A stretch of DNA of 64,000 nt, from contig NZ_JADEYC010000005.1 of NCBI RefSeq assembly GCF_015209505.1, positions 1-64,000 of the forward strand, written 5' to 3'. Shown here one piece after another: positions 23,274 to 32,537 of this stretch. The position numbers were made by a program, and so were the translations under genes. The stretch is from Saccharopolyspora montiporae (GTDB taxonomy: Bacteria; Actinomycetota; Actinomycetes; Mycobacteriales; Pseudonocardiaceae). The notes beneath the pieces are model-generated. The model worked only from the letters and a program-made list of their open reading frames with translations. It had not been told where the DNA came from and did no database searches. How positions within the stretch are numbered: the first letter of the stretch is position 1; each line of letters begins with the position of its first letter.

Positions 23274-25606
23274 CCGCGCTGCACCCGGCGGCGGCCCGCT
23301 ACGTCAGCAACCGGGTTCCCCGGGTCGAGGATCCGCGGCTACTCACCGGTCACGGGTCCTTTGTGGACGACGTCGTGCGGAACGGGATGTTGCACGTCGC
23401 GTTCGTGCGCAGTCCGCACGCGAGAGCGCGCATCACCGGGATCGACGCGGCGGACGCTCGCGCGCTCGACGGCGTCCGCGCCGTCTTCCTCGCCGCGGAC
23501 CTCAACCCGGACGTCCGGGAGCAGTGGTACACCCTGATCGGCAAGGACGTGCCGGACACCCCGCGGCCGCCGCTGGCCGAGGGCGAGGTCCGGTTCGTGG
23601 GCGACCCGGTGGCGATGGTGGTGGCCACCGACCGGTACGTGGCCGAGGACGCCGCCGATCTGGTCGCCGTCGACTACGACCCGTTGCCGCCGATCGCCGA
23701 CTACCTGACCGCGCTGGACACCGACGAGCTCGTGCACCCGGACTACCCGGGCAACGTGGCGGGCGAGCTGGCCGGGCCACCGCCGGAGGAGTTGGCGGAG
23801 GTCTTCGACGGCGCCGCGCACGTGGAGTCCGCGACGATCTACCAGCAGTCCTACGCCCCGGTGCCGATGGAGACCCGCGGCCTCGTCGCCGAGTGGTCGG
23901 CACCGGACGGTGAGCTGACCCTCTGGGCATCCACCCAGGCGCCGCACGAGGTGCGGCTGTTCTGTTCCCGGCTGCTGGGTCTGCCCGAACACCGGGTGCG
24001 GGTGATCGTGCGGGACACCGGAGGTGGTTTCGGGCAGAAGATGATGCCGCTGCGCGAGGACATGTGCGTCATGCTCGCCGCGCGCAAGCTGCCCGCTCCG
24101 GTGAAGTGGATCGAGGACCGCAGGGAGAATCTGCTCTCGGCCGGTCAGTCCCGGCACGAACACGCCGACGTGCGGATGGCGTTCGACGACGAGGGCGAGA
24201 TTCTCGCCGCGCAGGTCGATTACGCGCAGGACGTCGGGGCCTACCCGACGCCGTGGCCGGTGCAGAACGCCGTCGCGGCGGGCATGCTGCTGCCCGGTCC
24301 GTACCGCGTCGGCCGCGCGACGTTCGCCTGCCGGTCGGTGTTCTCCAACACCAGCGGCCGCACCGCCTACCGGGGGCCGTGGCAGTTCGAGTCGGTGGCG
24401 CGGGAAGTGCTGCTGGACCGGGCGGCGCGCGCGATGGGCATCGACCCCGTCGAGCTGCGGCGGCGGACCCTGCTGCGCGCCGACGAGCTGCCGTTCGTCA
24501 ACCCCAACGGCATGCCCTACAGCGACGTCACTCCGCTGGAGACCTTCGAGCACGCGCTGGAGATCCTGGACTACGAGGACTTCCGGCGCGAACAACGGCG
24601 GGCCCGCGCCGAGGGCCGCTATCTCGGCGTCGGGACCTGCACCTACGTGGAGCCCACGACCACGGCGATGGGCCCGCAGGCCACCGAAGGCGCGACCATC
24701 CGGGTCGAGCCCTCGGGCGCGGTCAACGTCTACCTCTCGGGTGGTTCCTCGGGGAACAGCCTGGAGACGACCGCGGTGCAGCTCACCGCCGACGCCCTCG
24801 GCGCGGACATCGCCGACGTGCACACGATCCAGGGCGACACCGCCGTCACGCCGTTCGGCGGTGGAACCGGGGGAAGCCGGTCCGGGTCGATGATCGCGGG
24901 CGCGGTGGAGGCGACGGCATCGCAGCTGCGCGAGCGCATCGTCGCCATCGCCGCGCACCGCATGGAGGCCGCCGCCGAGGACGTCGTGCTCGACGGTAGC
25001 CGCGCCTTCGTCCGCGGGACCTCCGCCGGCGGCCTGGCCCTGTCCGAGATCGCGGAAACGGCCTACTTCGGCGTCGAATCCCTGCCGCCCGGAGTGCCGC
25101 CCGGCCTTGAGGCCAGCGCGCGGTACCGGGGTGAGAGCACGATCATCTGGGCGAACGCCACCCACGTCAGCGTGTGCGAGGTGGATGTGGCGACCGGAGC
25201 CGTGCGGCTGCTGCGGCACATCGTCAGCGAGGACTGCGGCCCGATGATCAACCCCGACGTCGTCGAGGGCCAGATCGCGGGCGGCACGGTCCAGGGGATC
25301 GGCGGAGCGCTGTACGAGCACCTGGCCTACGACGAGGAGGGGACACCGGTGTCCACGACGTTCATGGACTACCTGCTGCCGAGCAGCATGGAGGTCCCCG
25401 ACATCGAGTACGGCCACGTCGAGACGCCGGGCCCGGGCCCCGGCGGCTACAAGGGCGTCGGCGAGGGCGGTGCGATCGGCGCTCCACCGGCGGTGATCAA
25501 CGCGGTGGCCGATGCGCTCGCGCCGTTCGGGGTGGAGATCACCACCCTGCCGCTGACCCCGGCCGCGCTGGTCGAGGCCATCGAGCGGTCGGAGGAGGAC
25601 CGGTGA
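23270..25606 (+). CDS. Molybdenum hydroxylase large subunit (xanthine dehydrogenase/CoxL family)
   Basis: A 778-residue molybdopterin-cytosine-dinucleotide-type large subunit. The start VSNRVPRVEDPRLLTGHGSF is typical. TGGGFGQKM, TAYRGPWQFE and the catalytic Glu at about residue 732 in GVGEGGAIGAPPAV are visible. The CO dehydrogenase active-site Cys loop (AYRCSFR) is absent, so it is a hydroxylase of an organic ring or aldehyde rather than a CO dehydrogenase. It would insert water-derived oxygen at an electron-poor carbon. It overlaps both the leader ORF and the FAD subunit. Its context with mce and steroid-like genes suggests a bulky cyclic substrate. Confidence 0.93.
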   Translation: MTALHPAAARYVSNRVPRVEDPRLLTGHGSFVDDVVRNGMLHVAFVRSPHARARITGIDAADARALDGVRAVFLAADLNPDVREQWYTLIGKDVPDTPRPPLAEGEVRFVGDPVAMVVATDRYVAEDAADLVAVDYDPLPPIADYLTALDTDELVHPDYPGNVAGELAGPPPEELAEVFDGAAHVESATIYQQSYAPVPMETRGLVAEWSAPDGELTLWASTQAPHEVRLFCSRLLGLPEHRVRVIVRDTGGGFGQKMMPLREDMCVMLAARKLPAPVKWIEDRRENLLSAGQSRHEHADVRMAFDDEGEILAAQVDYAQDVGAYPTPWPVQNAVAAGMLLPGPYRVGRATFACRSVFSNTSGRTAYRGPWQFESVAREVLLDRAARAMGIDPVELRRRTLLRADELPFVNPNGMPYSDVTPLETFEHALEILDYEDFRREQRRARAEGRYLGVGTCTYVEPTTTAMGPQATEGATIRVEPSGAVNVYLSGGSSGNSLETTAVQLTADALGADIADVHTIQGDTAVTPFGGGTGGSRSGSMIAGAVEATASQLRERIVAIAAHRMEAAAEDVVLDGSRAFVRGTSAGGLALSEIAETAYFGVESLPPGVPPGLEASARYRGESTIIWANATHVSVCEVDVATGAVRLLRHIVSEDCGPMINPDVVEGQIAGGTVQGIGGALYEHLAYDEEGTPVSTTFMDYLLPSSMEVPDIEYGHVETPGPGPGGYKGVGEGGAIGAPPAVINAVADALAPFGVEITTLPLTPAALVEAIERSEEDR

Positions 25607-26478
25607 AACCTGCCGCGTTCGACTACCACCGACCCTCCACCGTGGACGAATCGGTGTCGCTGCTCGCCGAGTTCGGCGACGACGCGAAGGTGATCGCCGG
25701 CGGACAGAGCCTGGTTCCCATGCTCGCGCTGCGGATCGCGGTGTTCGACCACCTGGTGGATCTGGGTCGCATCCCGGAACTGCGCGGGATCCGGCGCGAG
25801 GGCGGGAGCACGTGGGTCGGTGCGGGCACGACGCAGGCCACCATCGAGCACTCCGCCGACATCGCCGGGGCGGTGCCGCTGCTCGCCCGCGCGACCCCGT
25901 TGATCGCCCACGTCCCGATTCGCAACCGGGGCACGCTCGGCGGATCCCTCGCGCACGCCGACGCCGCCGCCGAATACCCCGCCGTCGCGCTCGCGCTCGA
26001 CGCGGAACTCCAAGCGGCCTCGGTGCGGGGGAAGCGGAGCATCCCGGCCGGGCGGTTCTTCACCGGGGTGTGGACCACCGAGCTGGCCGACGACGAGGTC
26101 CTCACCGGTGTTCGCTTCCCGGTGTGGTCCGGCCGAACCGGGTTCGCGGTCGAGGAATTCGCCCGGCGCAAGCACGACTTCGCCGTTGCCGGGGCCACCG
26201 CCGCCGTGGAGCTCGACGACACCGACCACGTCGTGCGCTGTGCCATCGGGCTGTTCGGGCTCGGCCCGGCGCCGCAGCGGGCCTCGGCGGCGGAAGCCGG
26301 GGCGATCGGCAACCGGATCACCGACGTCGACGCCGAGGAGATCGGGCGGCAGGCGACGACCGACCTGGAAACCGTGCCTTCCGACCTGCACGGGTCCTCG
26401 GCCTACCGCAAGCGGGTCGGAGCCGCCGTGGTGGCGCGCGCGTGGCGCCGAGCGAGCGAGGAGGCCGCGCATGGCTGA
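25603..26478 (+). CDS. Molybdenum hydroxylase FAD-binding subunit (CoxM-like)
   Basis: A 291-residue FAD subunit. The FAD-binding signatures are AGGQSLVPMLALRI near residue 30 and IRNRGTLGGSLAHADAAAEY near 107. GTG at 25603 overlaps the large-subunit stop as GTGA, and its 3' end overlaps the iron-sulfur gene by 8 bases. It passes electrons from the Fe-S clusters to an external acceptor. Length is normal. Confidence 0.93.
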   Translation: MKPAAFDYHRPSTVDESVSLLAEFGDDAKVIAGGQSLVPMLALRIAVFDHLVDLGRIPELRGIRREGGSTWVGAGTTQATIEHSADIAGAVPLLARATPLIAHVPIRNRGTLGGSLAHADAAAEYPAVALALDAELQAASVRGKRSIPAGRFFTGVWTTELADDEVLTGVRFPVWSGRTGFAVEEFARRKHDFAVAGATAAVELDDTDHVVRCAIGLFGLGPAPQRASAAEAGAIGNRITDVDAEEIGRQATTDLETVPSDLHGSSAYRKRVGAAVVARAWRRASEEAAHG

Positions 26479-26938
26479 CATCGAGATCCGGGTGAATGAG
26501 ACTCCGCGCCACGAGGCGGTCGAGCCGAGGTTGACGCTCGCCGACTTCCTGCGCGAGCGCTGCGGTCTCACCGGAACCCACCTGGGCTGCGAACACGGGG
26601 TGTGCGGCGCCTGCACGGTGCTGCTCGACGGGCAGCCCGTCCGCGCGTGCCTGATGTTCGCGATCCAGGCCGACGGCAGCGAGATCACGACCGTGGAGGA
26701 CTTCGCCTCCGATGGTGAGCTCTCCCCGGTCCAGGAGGCGTTCCGCCGCCACCACGGTGTGCAGTGCGGCTTCTGCACGCCCGGGTTCGTGGTGTCGGTG
26801 ACGGCTTTCCTGCGGGACAACCCCGATCCGACCGACGAGGAGATCCGGGAAGCCCTGAGCGCGAATCTCTGCCGGTGCACCGGGTACCAGGGCATTCTCA
26901 AAGCCGTCCGCGCGGCGGCGGAAACCGATCAGGAATGA
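26471..26938 (+). CDS. Molybdenum hydroxylase 2Fe-2S subunit (CoxS-like)
   Basis: A 155-residue iron-sulfur subunit with two 2Fe-2S clusters. The plant-ferredoxin-type cluster uses Cys in LGCEHGVCGACTVLLDG plus a later Cys (RACLM). The C-terminal cluster uses QCGFCTPGF and NLCRCTGYQ. The ATG is at 26471. Gene order large-medium-small is one of the usual orders in the family. Confidence 0.94.
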   Translation: MADIEIRVNETPRHEAVEPRLTLADFLRERCGLTGTHLGCEHGVCGACTVLLDGQPVRACLMFAIQADGSEITTVEDFASDGELSPVQEAFRRHHGVQCGFCTPGFVVSVTAFLRDNPDPTDEEIREALSANLCRCTGYQGILKAVRAAAETDQE

Positions 26939-26945
26939 GGTTACG

Positions 26946-27782
26946 ATGTCCGGACGCGTAGCAGGCAAGGTCGCCTTCGTCACCGGCGCGGCGCGCGGTC
27001 AGGGCCGCAGCCATGCCGTGCGGCTCGCGCAGGAAGGCGCCGACATCATCGGCATCGACGTGTGCGACCAGCTCGACGGCGTGCCGTTCCCGATGTCCAC
27101 ACCGGACGACCTGGCCGAGACGGTCGCCCTCGTCGAGAAGGAAGGCCGTCGCATGGTCACGGCCCAGGGCGACGTGCGCGACTACGACGCGGTGCACGAG
27201 GTGGTGTCCCGCGGCGTCGATGCGTTCGGCCGGTTGGACATCGCCGTCGCCAACGCCGGGATCGGCACCGGCGGCAGCACTCTCGCCGACATGGACGACA
27301 AGACGTGGACCGACATGATCGACGTGAACCTCAAGAGCGTGTGGCTCACCGCGAAGGCGGCGATCCCGCACATCACCGCCGGTGGCCGGGGCGGGTCGAT
27401 CGTGCTCACCAGCTCCGTCGGCGGGCTCAAGGCGTACCCGTTCACCGGCCACTACGTCGCGGCCAAGCACGGCGTCGTCGGGGTGATGCGCACGCTGGCC
27501 GTTGAGCTCGCGCAGGACAACATCCGGGTCAACAGCGTGCACCCGACGCAGGTCAACACCCCGATGGTGATGAACGACGCCACCTTCGCGATGTTCCGCC
27601 CCGACCTGGAGAACCCGACACAGGACGACTTCGCGCCGATCTCGCAGATGATGCACACGTTGCCGGTGCCGTGGGTCGAGCCGGAGGACATCAGCAACGC
27701 GGTGCTGTTCCTGGCCTCGGAGGAATCCCGTTACGTGACCGGCCTGACGCTGCCCGTCGACGCGGGCGGCCTGCTGAAGTAA
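26946..27782 (+). CDS. Mycofactocin-coupled short-chain dehydrogenase
   Basis: A 278-residue SDR with [20 protein letters not shown] and the GIDVC segment, matching the mycofactocin-dependent subfamily. The catalytic segment is LTSSVGGLKAYPFTGHYVAAK, and it ends VTGLTLPVDAGG. It lies 7 bp after the iron-sulfur subunit in the same operon, so it probably oxidises an alcohol formed by or related to the molybdenum hydroxylase step. It is similar to the SDR at 160. Its stop faces the end of the mce operon across 51 bp. Confidence 0.9.
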   Translation: MSGRVAGKVAFVTGAARGQGRSHAVRLAQEGADIIGIDVCDQLDGVPFPMSTPDDLAETVALVEKEGRRMVTAQGDVRDYDAVHEVVSRGVDAFGRLDIAVANAGIGTGGSTLADMDDKTWTDMIDVNLKSVWLTAKAAIPHITAGGRGGSIVLTSSVGGLKAYPFTGHYVAAKHGVVGVMRTLAVELAQDNIRVNSVHPTQVNTPMVMNDATFAMFRPDLENPTQDDFAPISQMMHTLPVPWVEPEDISNAVLFLASEESRYVTGLTLPVDAGGLLK

Positions 27783-27833
27783 CCGCGCCGGGACGGCTGC
27801 GGGCGACGATCCCGACGTCGACGTGCCCGGGGG

Positions 27834-28409
27834 TCATGTCGACGTCGGGGTCAGCTCGCTGATCAGCCACTGGCCGGCGATCCGGGTCATCGTCACCCGG
27901 GCGGTGCTGGACGTGCCGCGCGCCTGCGGTGCCTGTTCGCTGGAGGTCTGCTGGTCGATGAACACCAGGACGACGACCGAGTCGGGCGTGGTGCTGACCG
28001 GAGCCGCCCGGCTGACCACCGCGACCGACGAGGTGCCCTGCTTGCGCACGGCCGGCGCGATCGTCCGCTGGGCGAACGGCACGTAGTACTGCGCGAACGA
28101 GCCCGCCGTGTGCTTGCGCGCCCGGTCGATGTCGCCGTCGATGGTGTCGGCGCGGTAGGACAGGACTTCGGCGACCCGGAGCCGGGCCTGGGCGACCGCC
28201 TCCGACCGGGCTTCGGTGATCGCCTGCGCGCGATGTCCGGCGACGACCAGCACCGCCGCGGCCAGCACCGACACGAGGGTCAGCGCGGCCGTGGCGAGCA
28301 GGACGACCCGGCGTCGTCGCGCGGGAACACGGCCCACGCGAGCCAGCATCGCCGCCGGGGCGCGGCGTAACCGCCCCACCGCGGCCAGAGCTCGTGCTGC
28401 AAGTCGCAT
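27834..28409 (-). CDS. Mce-associated membrane protein 4
   Basis: A 191-residue single-pass protein. A basic cytoplasmic N-terminus (ARRRRVV) precedes one membrane helix near residues 35-58 (VVLLATAALTLVSVLAAAVLVVAG), then an extracytoplasmic domain ending RIAGQWLISELTP, the usual Mas C-terminal strand. It is the last gene of the mce operon. Mas proteins are thought to stabilise the MCE transporter. Confidence 0.82.
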   Translation of the reverse strand: MRLAARALAAVGRLRRAPAAMLARVGRVPARRRRVVLLATAALTLVSVLAAAVLVVAGHRAQAITEARSEAVAQARLRVAEVLSYRADTIDGDIDRARKHTAGSFAQYYVPFAQRTIAPAVRKQGTSSVAVVSRAAPVSTTPDSVVVLVFIDQQTSSEQAPQARGTSSTARVTMTRIAGQWLISELTPTST

Positions 28410-28434
28410 CGTCGTTCCTCTCGGGATGGGGTGG

Positions 28435-28998
28435 TCAGGCGATGACGTCGTTGGACTTGACGAGCCACCGGGGCCCTTGTCGGACCAGGCCGATCGCGAC
28501 CCGGTAGTGCCTCGTCTGCGGCGTCTTGAGCTCGGTGTTGGTGATGTGCGTGGTCACCGAGAGCAGGACCGTGGCGCTGTTGGCGTCATTGCGCTCGACG
28601 CCGACGGCGCTGATGTCGCTGGAGGACTTCACCTTCCCCTGCTCCAGGATGTAGCGGAGCCCGTCCCTGCCGTCGATGAGGCCCTGGCGGTATTCGCCCG
28701 TGGTCATCGACGCGAGCTGGTCGACCTGCTTCGGGAAGGTCTGGTGGTCCAGCGAGTACGACAGCTGGGCCATGTCGCGCGCGACGGAGGTGATCTCCGC
28801 GCGCCGGTCGGCGGCGGCACGGTAGTCGAGGACGGATGTCAGCAGCATGCCGCCCGCGACCAGGGAGGACGACAGCACGATGACGAGAGCGCCCATCCCG
28901 ACGACCCACCGGATCGGCCTGGTGCGCTCCGGCGGCGCTTCGGCGGTGCCCTCGGTCTCGCGGTCGCCCTCGGCGGATGCGGAGTTCTTCGGAACCAT
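28435..28998 (-). CDS. Mce-associated membrane protein 3
   Basis: A 187-residue single-pass protein with an acidic, Glu-rich N-terminal tail, a helix near residues 32-55 (VVGMGALVIVLSSSLVAGGM) and an extracytoplasmic domain ending QGPRWLVKSNDV. The ATG at 28998 is preferred over the adjacent GTG because GGGAG then sits 6 bases upstream. Sequence is diverged from the other three Mas proteins of the operon, so they are paralogs rather than recent copies. Confidence 0.82.
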   Translation of the reverse strand: MVPKNSASAEGDRETEGTAEAPPERTRPIRWVVGMGALVIVLSSSLVAGGMLLTSVLDYRAAADRRAEITSVARDMAQLSYSLDHQTFPKQVDQLASMTTGEYRQGLIDGRDGLRYILEQGKVKSSSDISAVGVERNDANSATVLLSVTTHITNTELKTPQTRHYRVAIGLVRQGPRWLVKSNDVIA

Positions 28999-29031
28999 CA
29001 CGGACTCCCTGTCACGGTCGCTCGGAGGTGG

Positions 29032-29580
29032 TCACAGCGGCTCGAAGGCGGCCAACAGCCACCGGTCGCCGGTCTTCGCCGCGGTGACCCGCGCGACGCG
29101 GCTGTCCACCCGCGGCGCCGAGAGGCTCTTCCCCTCGGTGGTCTGGTTCAGGTACACCAGCACGACCACCCGGTCCGGTCGTGCCCGCTCGACCCCGGCC
29201 GACCGGACGACCGTCCGCGTGCTCGCCTCCTCGGCCAGCACAGCCGGTTTGAGCGTGTCGCCGAGCTCGTTCTGCCCCCAGTAGTCGCCCGTGGTGACCG
29301 ATTTCGCGCGGTCCAGATCGGCATCGATCGTGCGGAAGTCGAAGTTGAGCAGCCGGGGGGTGAGCTCCTGGACGCTGGGCACGGCCTCCCGCTTCGCCCG
29401 CTCGGTGCGCACCGCGTCGACCGCGGAGAAGGTGAGCGCGCTCGTCGCGACGACCGCGCCGGCCGCGAGCAGCGCGGTGAACGCCGCCAGCAGGGAGCGC
29501 GATCTTCCGCTCGGCAGCGAGCGATCCGCGCGATCGATCGCCCTGCGGGGCAACCGTGCACCGGTACGGATCAGCTTCAT
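29032..29580 (-). CDS. Mce-associated membrane protein 2
   Basis: A 182-residue single-pass protein with a basic N-terminus, a membrane helix near residues 29-52 (SLLAAFTALLAAGAVVATSA) and an extracytoplasmic domain ending KTGDRWLLAAFEPL. It follows yrbEA by 13 bp. It is expected at the inner membrane with the MCE complex. Confidence 0.82.
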   Translation of the reverse strand: MKLIRTGARLPRRAIDRADRSLPSGRSRSLLAAFTALLAAGAVVATSALTFSAVDAVRTERAKREAVPSVQELTPRLLNFDFRTIDADLDRAKSVTTGDYWGQNELGDTLKPAVLAEEASTRTVVRSAGVERARPDRVVVLVYLNQTTEGKSLSAPRVDSRVARVTAAKTGDRWLLAAFEPL

Positions 29581-29593
29581 CGAACCTCCTTGG

Positions 29594-30367
29594 TCAGAAA
29601 CCGCTTCTGCCGCCCAACTCCATGTAGATCAAGGTGATGATCGTGTTGACCACGAAGAGGATGGAGACCACGAGCACGACGGTCTCGTTGACCGCCTCGC
29701 CGACGCCCTTGGCGCCCGACCCCACCGTCAGTCCCCGGTAGCAGCCGACCAGCCCCGCCGCCAGGCCGAAGATGACCGCCTTGATGACCCCGACGACCAC
29801 GTCGGCGAGCCCGACCAGCAGCGGCAGGTTGGCGACGAACTGGCCGGCGCTGGCGCCCTGCAGCAGGACGGAGAACACGTACCCGGTGCTGATCCCCACC
29901 ACGCACACCACGGCGTTGAGACCGACCGCCAGCAGCGTCGTCGCGAGCACCCTCGGCACGACGAGGCGGTGGATCGCGTCGACGCCGAGCACCGCCATCG
30001 CGTTGATCTCGTCCCGGATCGTCCGGGACGCCAGATCGGCGCAGATCGCGGTCGACCCGGCACCGGCGAGCACGAGCACGCTGGCCATCGACCCGATCTC
30101 CCGCACGACGGCCAGCGCGGTGCCGGCCCCGGAAAGATCGATCGCGCCGATCTGCGCGAGGAGCTGGTTGACGAAGAAGATGGTGACGCCGAGGAACGGG
30201 ACGGCCAGGAAGATGCACGGCAGGATCGTGACCCGGGCCAGGAAGACCGTCTGTTCCAGGAACTCCCTGAGCTGGAAGGGCCGCCGGAACACGGCGCGGA
30301 TCGTGTCCAGGCTCATCGCGACGAAACCGCCGATGAGGCTGATCGCGGTCGATGGCTTGAGCGGCAC
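29594..30367 (-). CDS. yrbEA: YrbEA-type MCE permease, displaced to the operon end
   Basis: A 257-residue MlaE/YrbE-family permease with about five membrane segments. Landmarks are VREIGSMASVLVLAGAGSTA and ADLASRTIRDEINAMAVLGV, the conserved cytoplasmic loop that contacts the MceG ATPase. The first permease residues (GGFVAMSLDTIRAVF and the FQLREFLEQ segment) fit the A rather than the B paralog. In ordinary mce loci yrbEA directly precedes yrbEB at the operon head. Here it lies after mceF and one Mas gene, about 7.4 kb from yrbEB. Confidence 0.9.
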   Translation of the reverse strand: MPLKPSTAISLIGGFVAMSLDTIRAVFRRPFQLREFLEQTVFLARVTILPCIFLAVPFLGVTIFFVNQLLAQIGAIDLSGAGTALAVVREIGSMASVLVLAGAGSTAICADLASRTIRDEINAMAVLGVDAIHRLVVPRVLATTLLAVGLNAVVCVVGISTGYVFSVLLQGASAGQFVANLPLLVGLADVVVGVIKAVIFGLAAGLVGCYRGLTVGSGAKGVGEAVNETVVLVVSILFVVNTIITLIYMELGGRSGF

Positions 30368-30382
30368 TGGTACCCCCGGCGC

Positions 30383-30979
30383 TCACGCGACGAACTGCAG
30401 GTCGGAGACGAGCCAGCGCCCGCCCTGGTTCTCCAGCTCCATCACGGTGCGGTACTCGGCGGGATAGCCCTGCGGTGACTCGGCGTTGGCGATCATCGCG
30501 CTGGCCGACACCAGGACGGTGGCGTGCGAGTCGTCGGCCTGCTGGAGGGCCGATGCGGTGATCTTGGCCCGTGAGCGGACCTCTCCGCCGCGGACCACCT
30601 GCCCGAACTGGTCGGCGTTCTGCGCGAACTGGTCTCGCCAGCCCCCGGTCGAACCCGCGATGACGCGGTCGAGCGAGCCCTGGACGTCGGCCGGGTCGAG
30701 CGAGAGCAGGGCGAGTACCTGCGATCGCGCCGCGACCGTGATGGCGTCGTCGCGCTGCTGCTGGTCGTGCTGCCAGCGCGCGTAGTACAGGCCCGCGCTC
30801 GCGGTGCCGAGCAGCGCGATCAGCGTCGCGCACACCACGACCACCGCGGCGAGGCCCCTGGCGTGCCGCGCGCTCCATCGCGGTGCCTCGTCGTCCTGTT
30901 GCGCCGGGCTCCCGCCGGGGCCGGTGAGCGCGCGGCCCTCCTCGGGGATCGCCTCGGTGGCGCTGTCGTTGACGGACAT
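30383..30979 (-). CDS. Mce-associated membrane protein 1
   Basis: A 198-residue single-pass protein. A polar, acidic N-terminus precedes a helix near residues 43-67 (GLAAVVVVCATLIALLGTAS), then an extracytoplasmic domain ending QGGRWLVSDLQFV. It lies between mceF (41 bp) and yrbEA (15 bp). Confidence 0.84.
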   Translation of the reverse strand: MSVNDSATEAIPEEGRALTGPGGSPAQQDDEAPRWSARHARGLAAVVVVCATLIALLGTASAGLYYARWQHDQQQRDDAITVAARSQVLALLSLDPADVQGSLDRVIAGSTGGWRDQFAQNADQFGQVVRGGEVRSRAKITASALQQADDSHATVLVSASAMIANAESPQGYPAEYRTVMELENQGGRWLVSDLQFVA

Positions 30980-31019
30980 GCGATCGCCGTCCCTTCTGGA
31001 CTTCCGATGCGGGCGGTGG

Positions 31020-32537
31020 TCACGGTCGGGTCGGGGTCAGCAGCGGCGAGAGCAGGTACTGCCCCAGCCCGGGAAGTCGTCCCGCCTCCGTCTCGACCTT
31101 CGGCAGCGGGTGCCCGGACCCGTTGAGGAACGTCCGCCCCCCGGCGGAGAAGAGCCCGCTCGGACCGGTGTGCGAAGAGTTCCCGGGCCCGTTGATCGCC
31201 GGCGGCGGCTGCTCCTTCTCCGGCCCGGAGAAGTCGTCCTCGCCGATGAAGGCCTCGTTCTCGGCGCGCGTCTTCGGGTTCTGCGCGGCCACCTCCAGCA
31301 TGTGCCGGACCGCGGCATCGGTGGCGGCCTTGGCCTCGTCGGGGCGCTGGAAGTTCCACCCGCACGCGGCGGCCGTCGCGCCGGTCGACCCCGGTCCCGC
31401 GGGACTGCCCGGCGGGCAGGGCGCGTTGCGGTAGCCGCGGACCGCGATCGGCGAGTCCTTCGGCTCCTTGCAGTAGGCGTCGGTGGGCGGGGGCCGGGAG
31501 TTGGACAGGTCGGACGGCGCGATCCGGTCGGGGTCGTACCCGGTCACGCACGGCGCCGGCTGGTTGAAGGTGAGCTTGAAGCCCATCGCCGAGTACGGTG
31601 CGGGGTTCTCCCCGGAGTCCTGGATCCCCCACGCCGACGTGCTCGTCATGCTGGCCACCGCCGCGGGGAACACGACCAGCGTGTGCCGGATGTTGGGCTC
31701 GTAGACCCGCAGCACCTGGCTGGTCGAGTTCAGGTCCGTGAGCAGTTGGGGGAGCGTCGGTCGGACCTCGCGCAGCAGGGAGTCGAACTCGTCGGCCATC
31801 GGCCCGGTGTGCTCGATCGCGCCGCGGATGCTCGGGTCGGCCGACCGCAGGCTCTCCGTGGCCGCGGCCAGGTCGCCGGTGAACGAGTTGACCTGCGGTC
31901 CGATCTCCCGCTGGGTGCCGAGAACCGGGACCAGGTCGTTGACGAGTTTGATGGTCGGGTCCAGGTTGGCCTCCGCCACGCCCTGCAACTCGGCGGCCGA
32001 GCGCAGGAACCGCTCCAGATCGCCGCCGGTCCCGTTGACGGCCCGGTAGAGCTCGTCGACGGTGGCGTTGAGCTCGTTCAGCGGCAGCGTCGCGGCGAGC
32101 CGGTCCACCGAGGACAACATGTCGCCGATCGGCGTCGGGAATCCCACCTGCCGTGCCGGGATGACCTGGCCGTCGCGCAGTGCGTCCGACGCGCCGCGGG
32201 GCTCGAAGTTGACGTATTGCTCACCGATCGCCGAGGTGCTGCGGATCGTGACCGGGGAATCGGCCGGGATCCGCACGCCGTTCTCGATGCCGAGCACCGC
32301 GCGCACGCCGCCCCGTTCGAGCTCCATCCGGTCCACCTTGCCGACCTTGATGCCGCGCAGCGTGACCACCGCGTTCTCGTAGAGGTTGCCGGACCTGGGC
32401 AGGTCGAGCTCGACGGAATAGGTCCCGATCCCCAGCAGGCGGGGGAGCTGGACGTACTGCACGGTCGCGATCAGCACGCCGATCACGGTGACCACGGCGA
32501 AGGCGATGAGTTGCCCCCGGACGAACCTGGTCTGCAT
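31020..32537 (-). CDS. mceF: MCE family protein, MceF position
   Basis: A 505-residue substrate-binding-type MCE protein. It has an N-terminal anchor (LIAFAVVTVIGVLIATVQYV), the MCE beta-barrel domain about residues 37-115 (GIKVGKVDRMELERGGVRAV), a long helical region to about 250 and a Pro/Gly-rich C-terminal part. Six such proteins form a hexameric tunnel carrying lipids or sterols across the envelope. The C-terminal tail has several Cys that may form disulfides outside the membrane. The ATG overlaps the mceE stop as ATGA. Confidence 0.9.
   Translation of the reverse strand: MQTRFVRGQLIAFAVVTVIGVLIATVQYVQLPRLLGIGTYSVELDLPRSGNLYENAVVTLRGIKVGKVDRMELERGGVRAVLGIENGVRIPADSPVTIRSTSAIGEQYVNFEPRGASDALRDGQVIPARQVGFPTPIGDMLSSVDRLAATLPLNELNATVDELYRAVNGTGGDLERFLRSAAELQGVAEANLDPTIKLVNDLVPVLGTQREIGPQVNSFTGDLAAATESLRSADPSIRGAIEHTGPMADEFDSLLREVRPTLPQLLTDLNSTSQVLRVYEPNIRHTLVVFPAAVASMTSTSAWGIQDSGENPAPYSAMGFKLTFNQPAPCVTGYDPDRIAPSDLSNSRPPPTDAYCKEPKDSPIAVRGYRNAPCPPGSPAGPGSTGATAAACGWNFQRPDEAKAATDAAVRHMLEVAAQNPKTRAENEAFIGEDDFSGPEKEQPPPAINGPGNSSHTGPSGLFSAGGRTFLNGSGHPLPKVETEAGRLPGLGQYLLSPLLTPTRP

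Noticed and set aside
23270..26938. Carbon monoxide dehydrogenase (coxMSL)
   Set aside because: The active-site Cys loop of true CO dehydrogenases is replaced by TAYRGPWQFE, and no CO-oxidation accessory genes are present.
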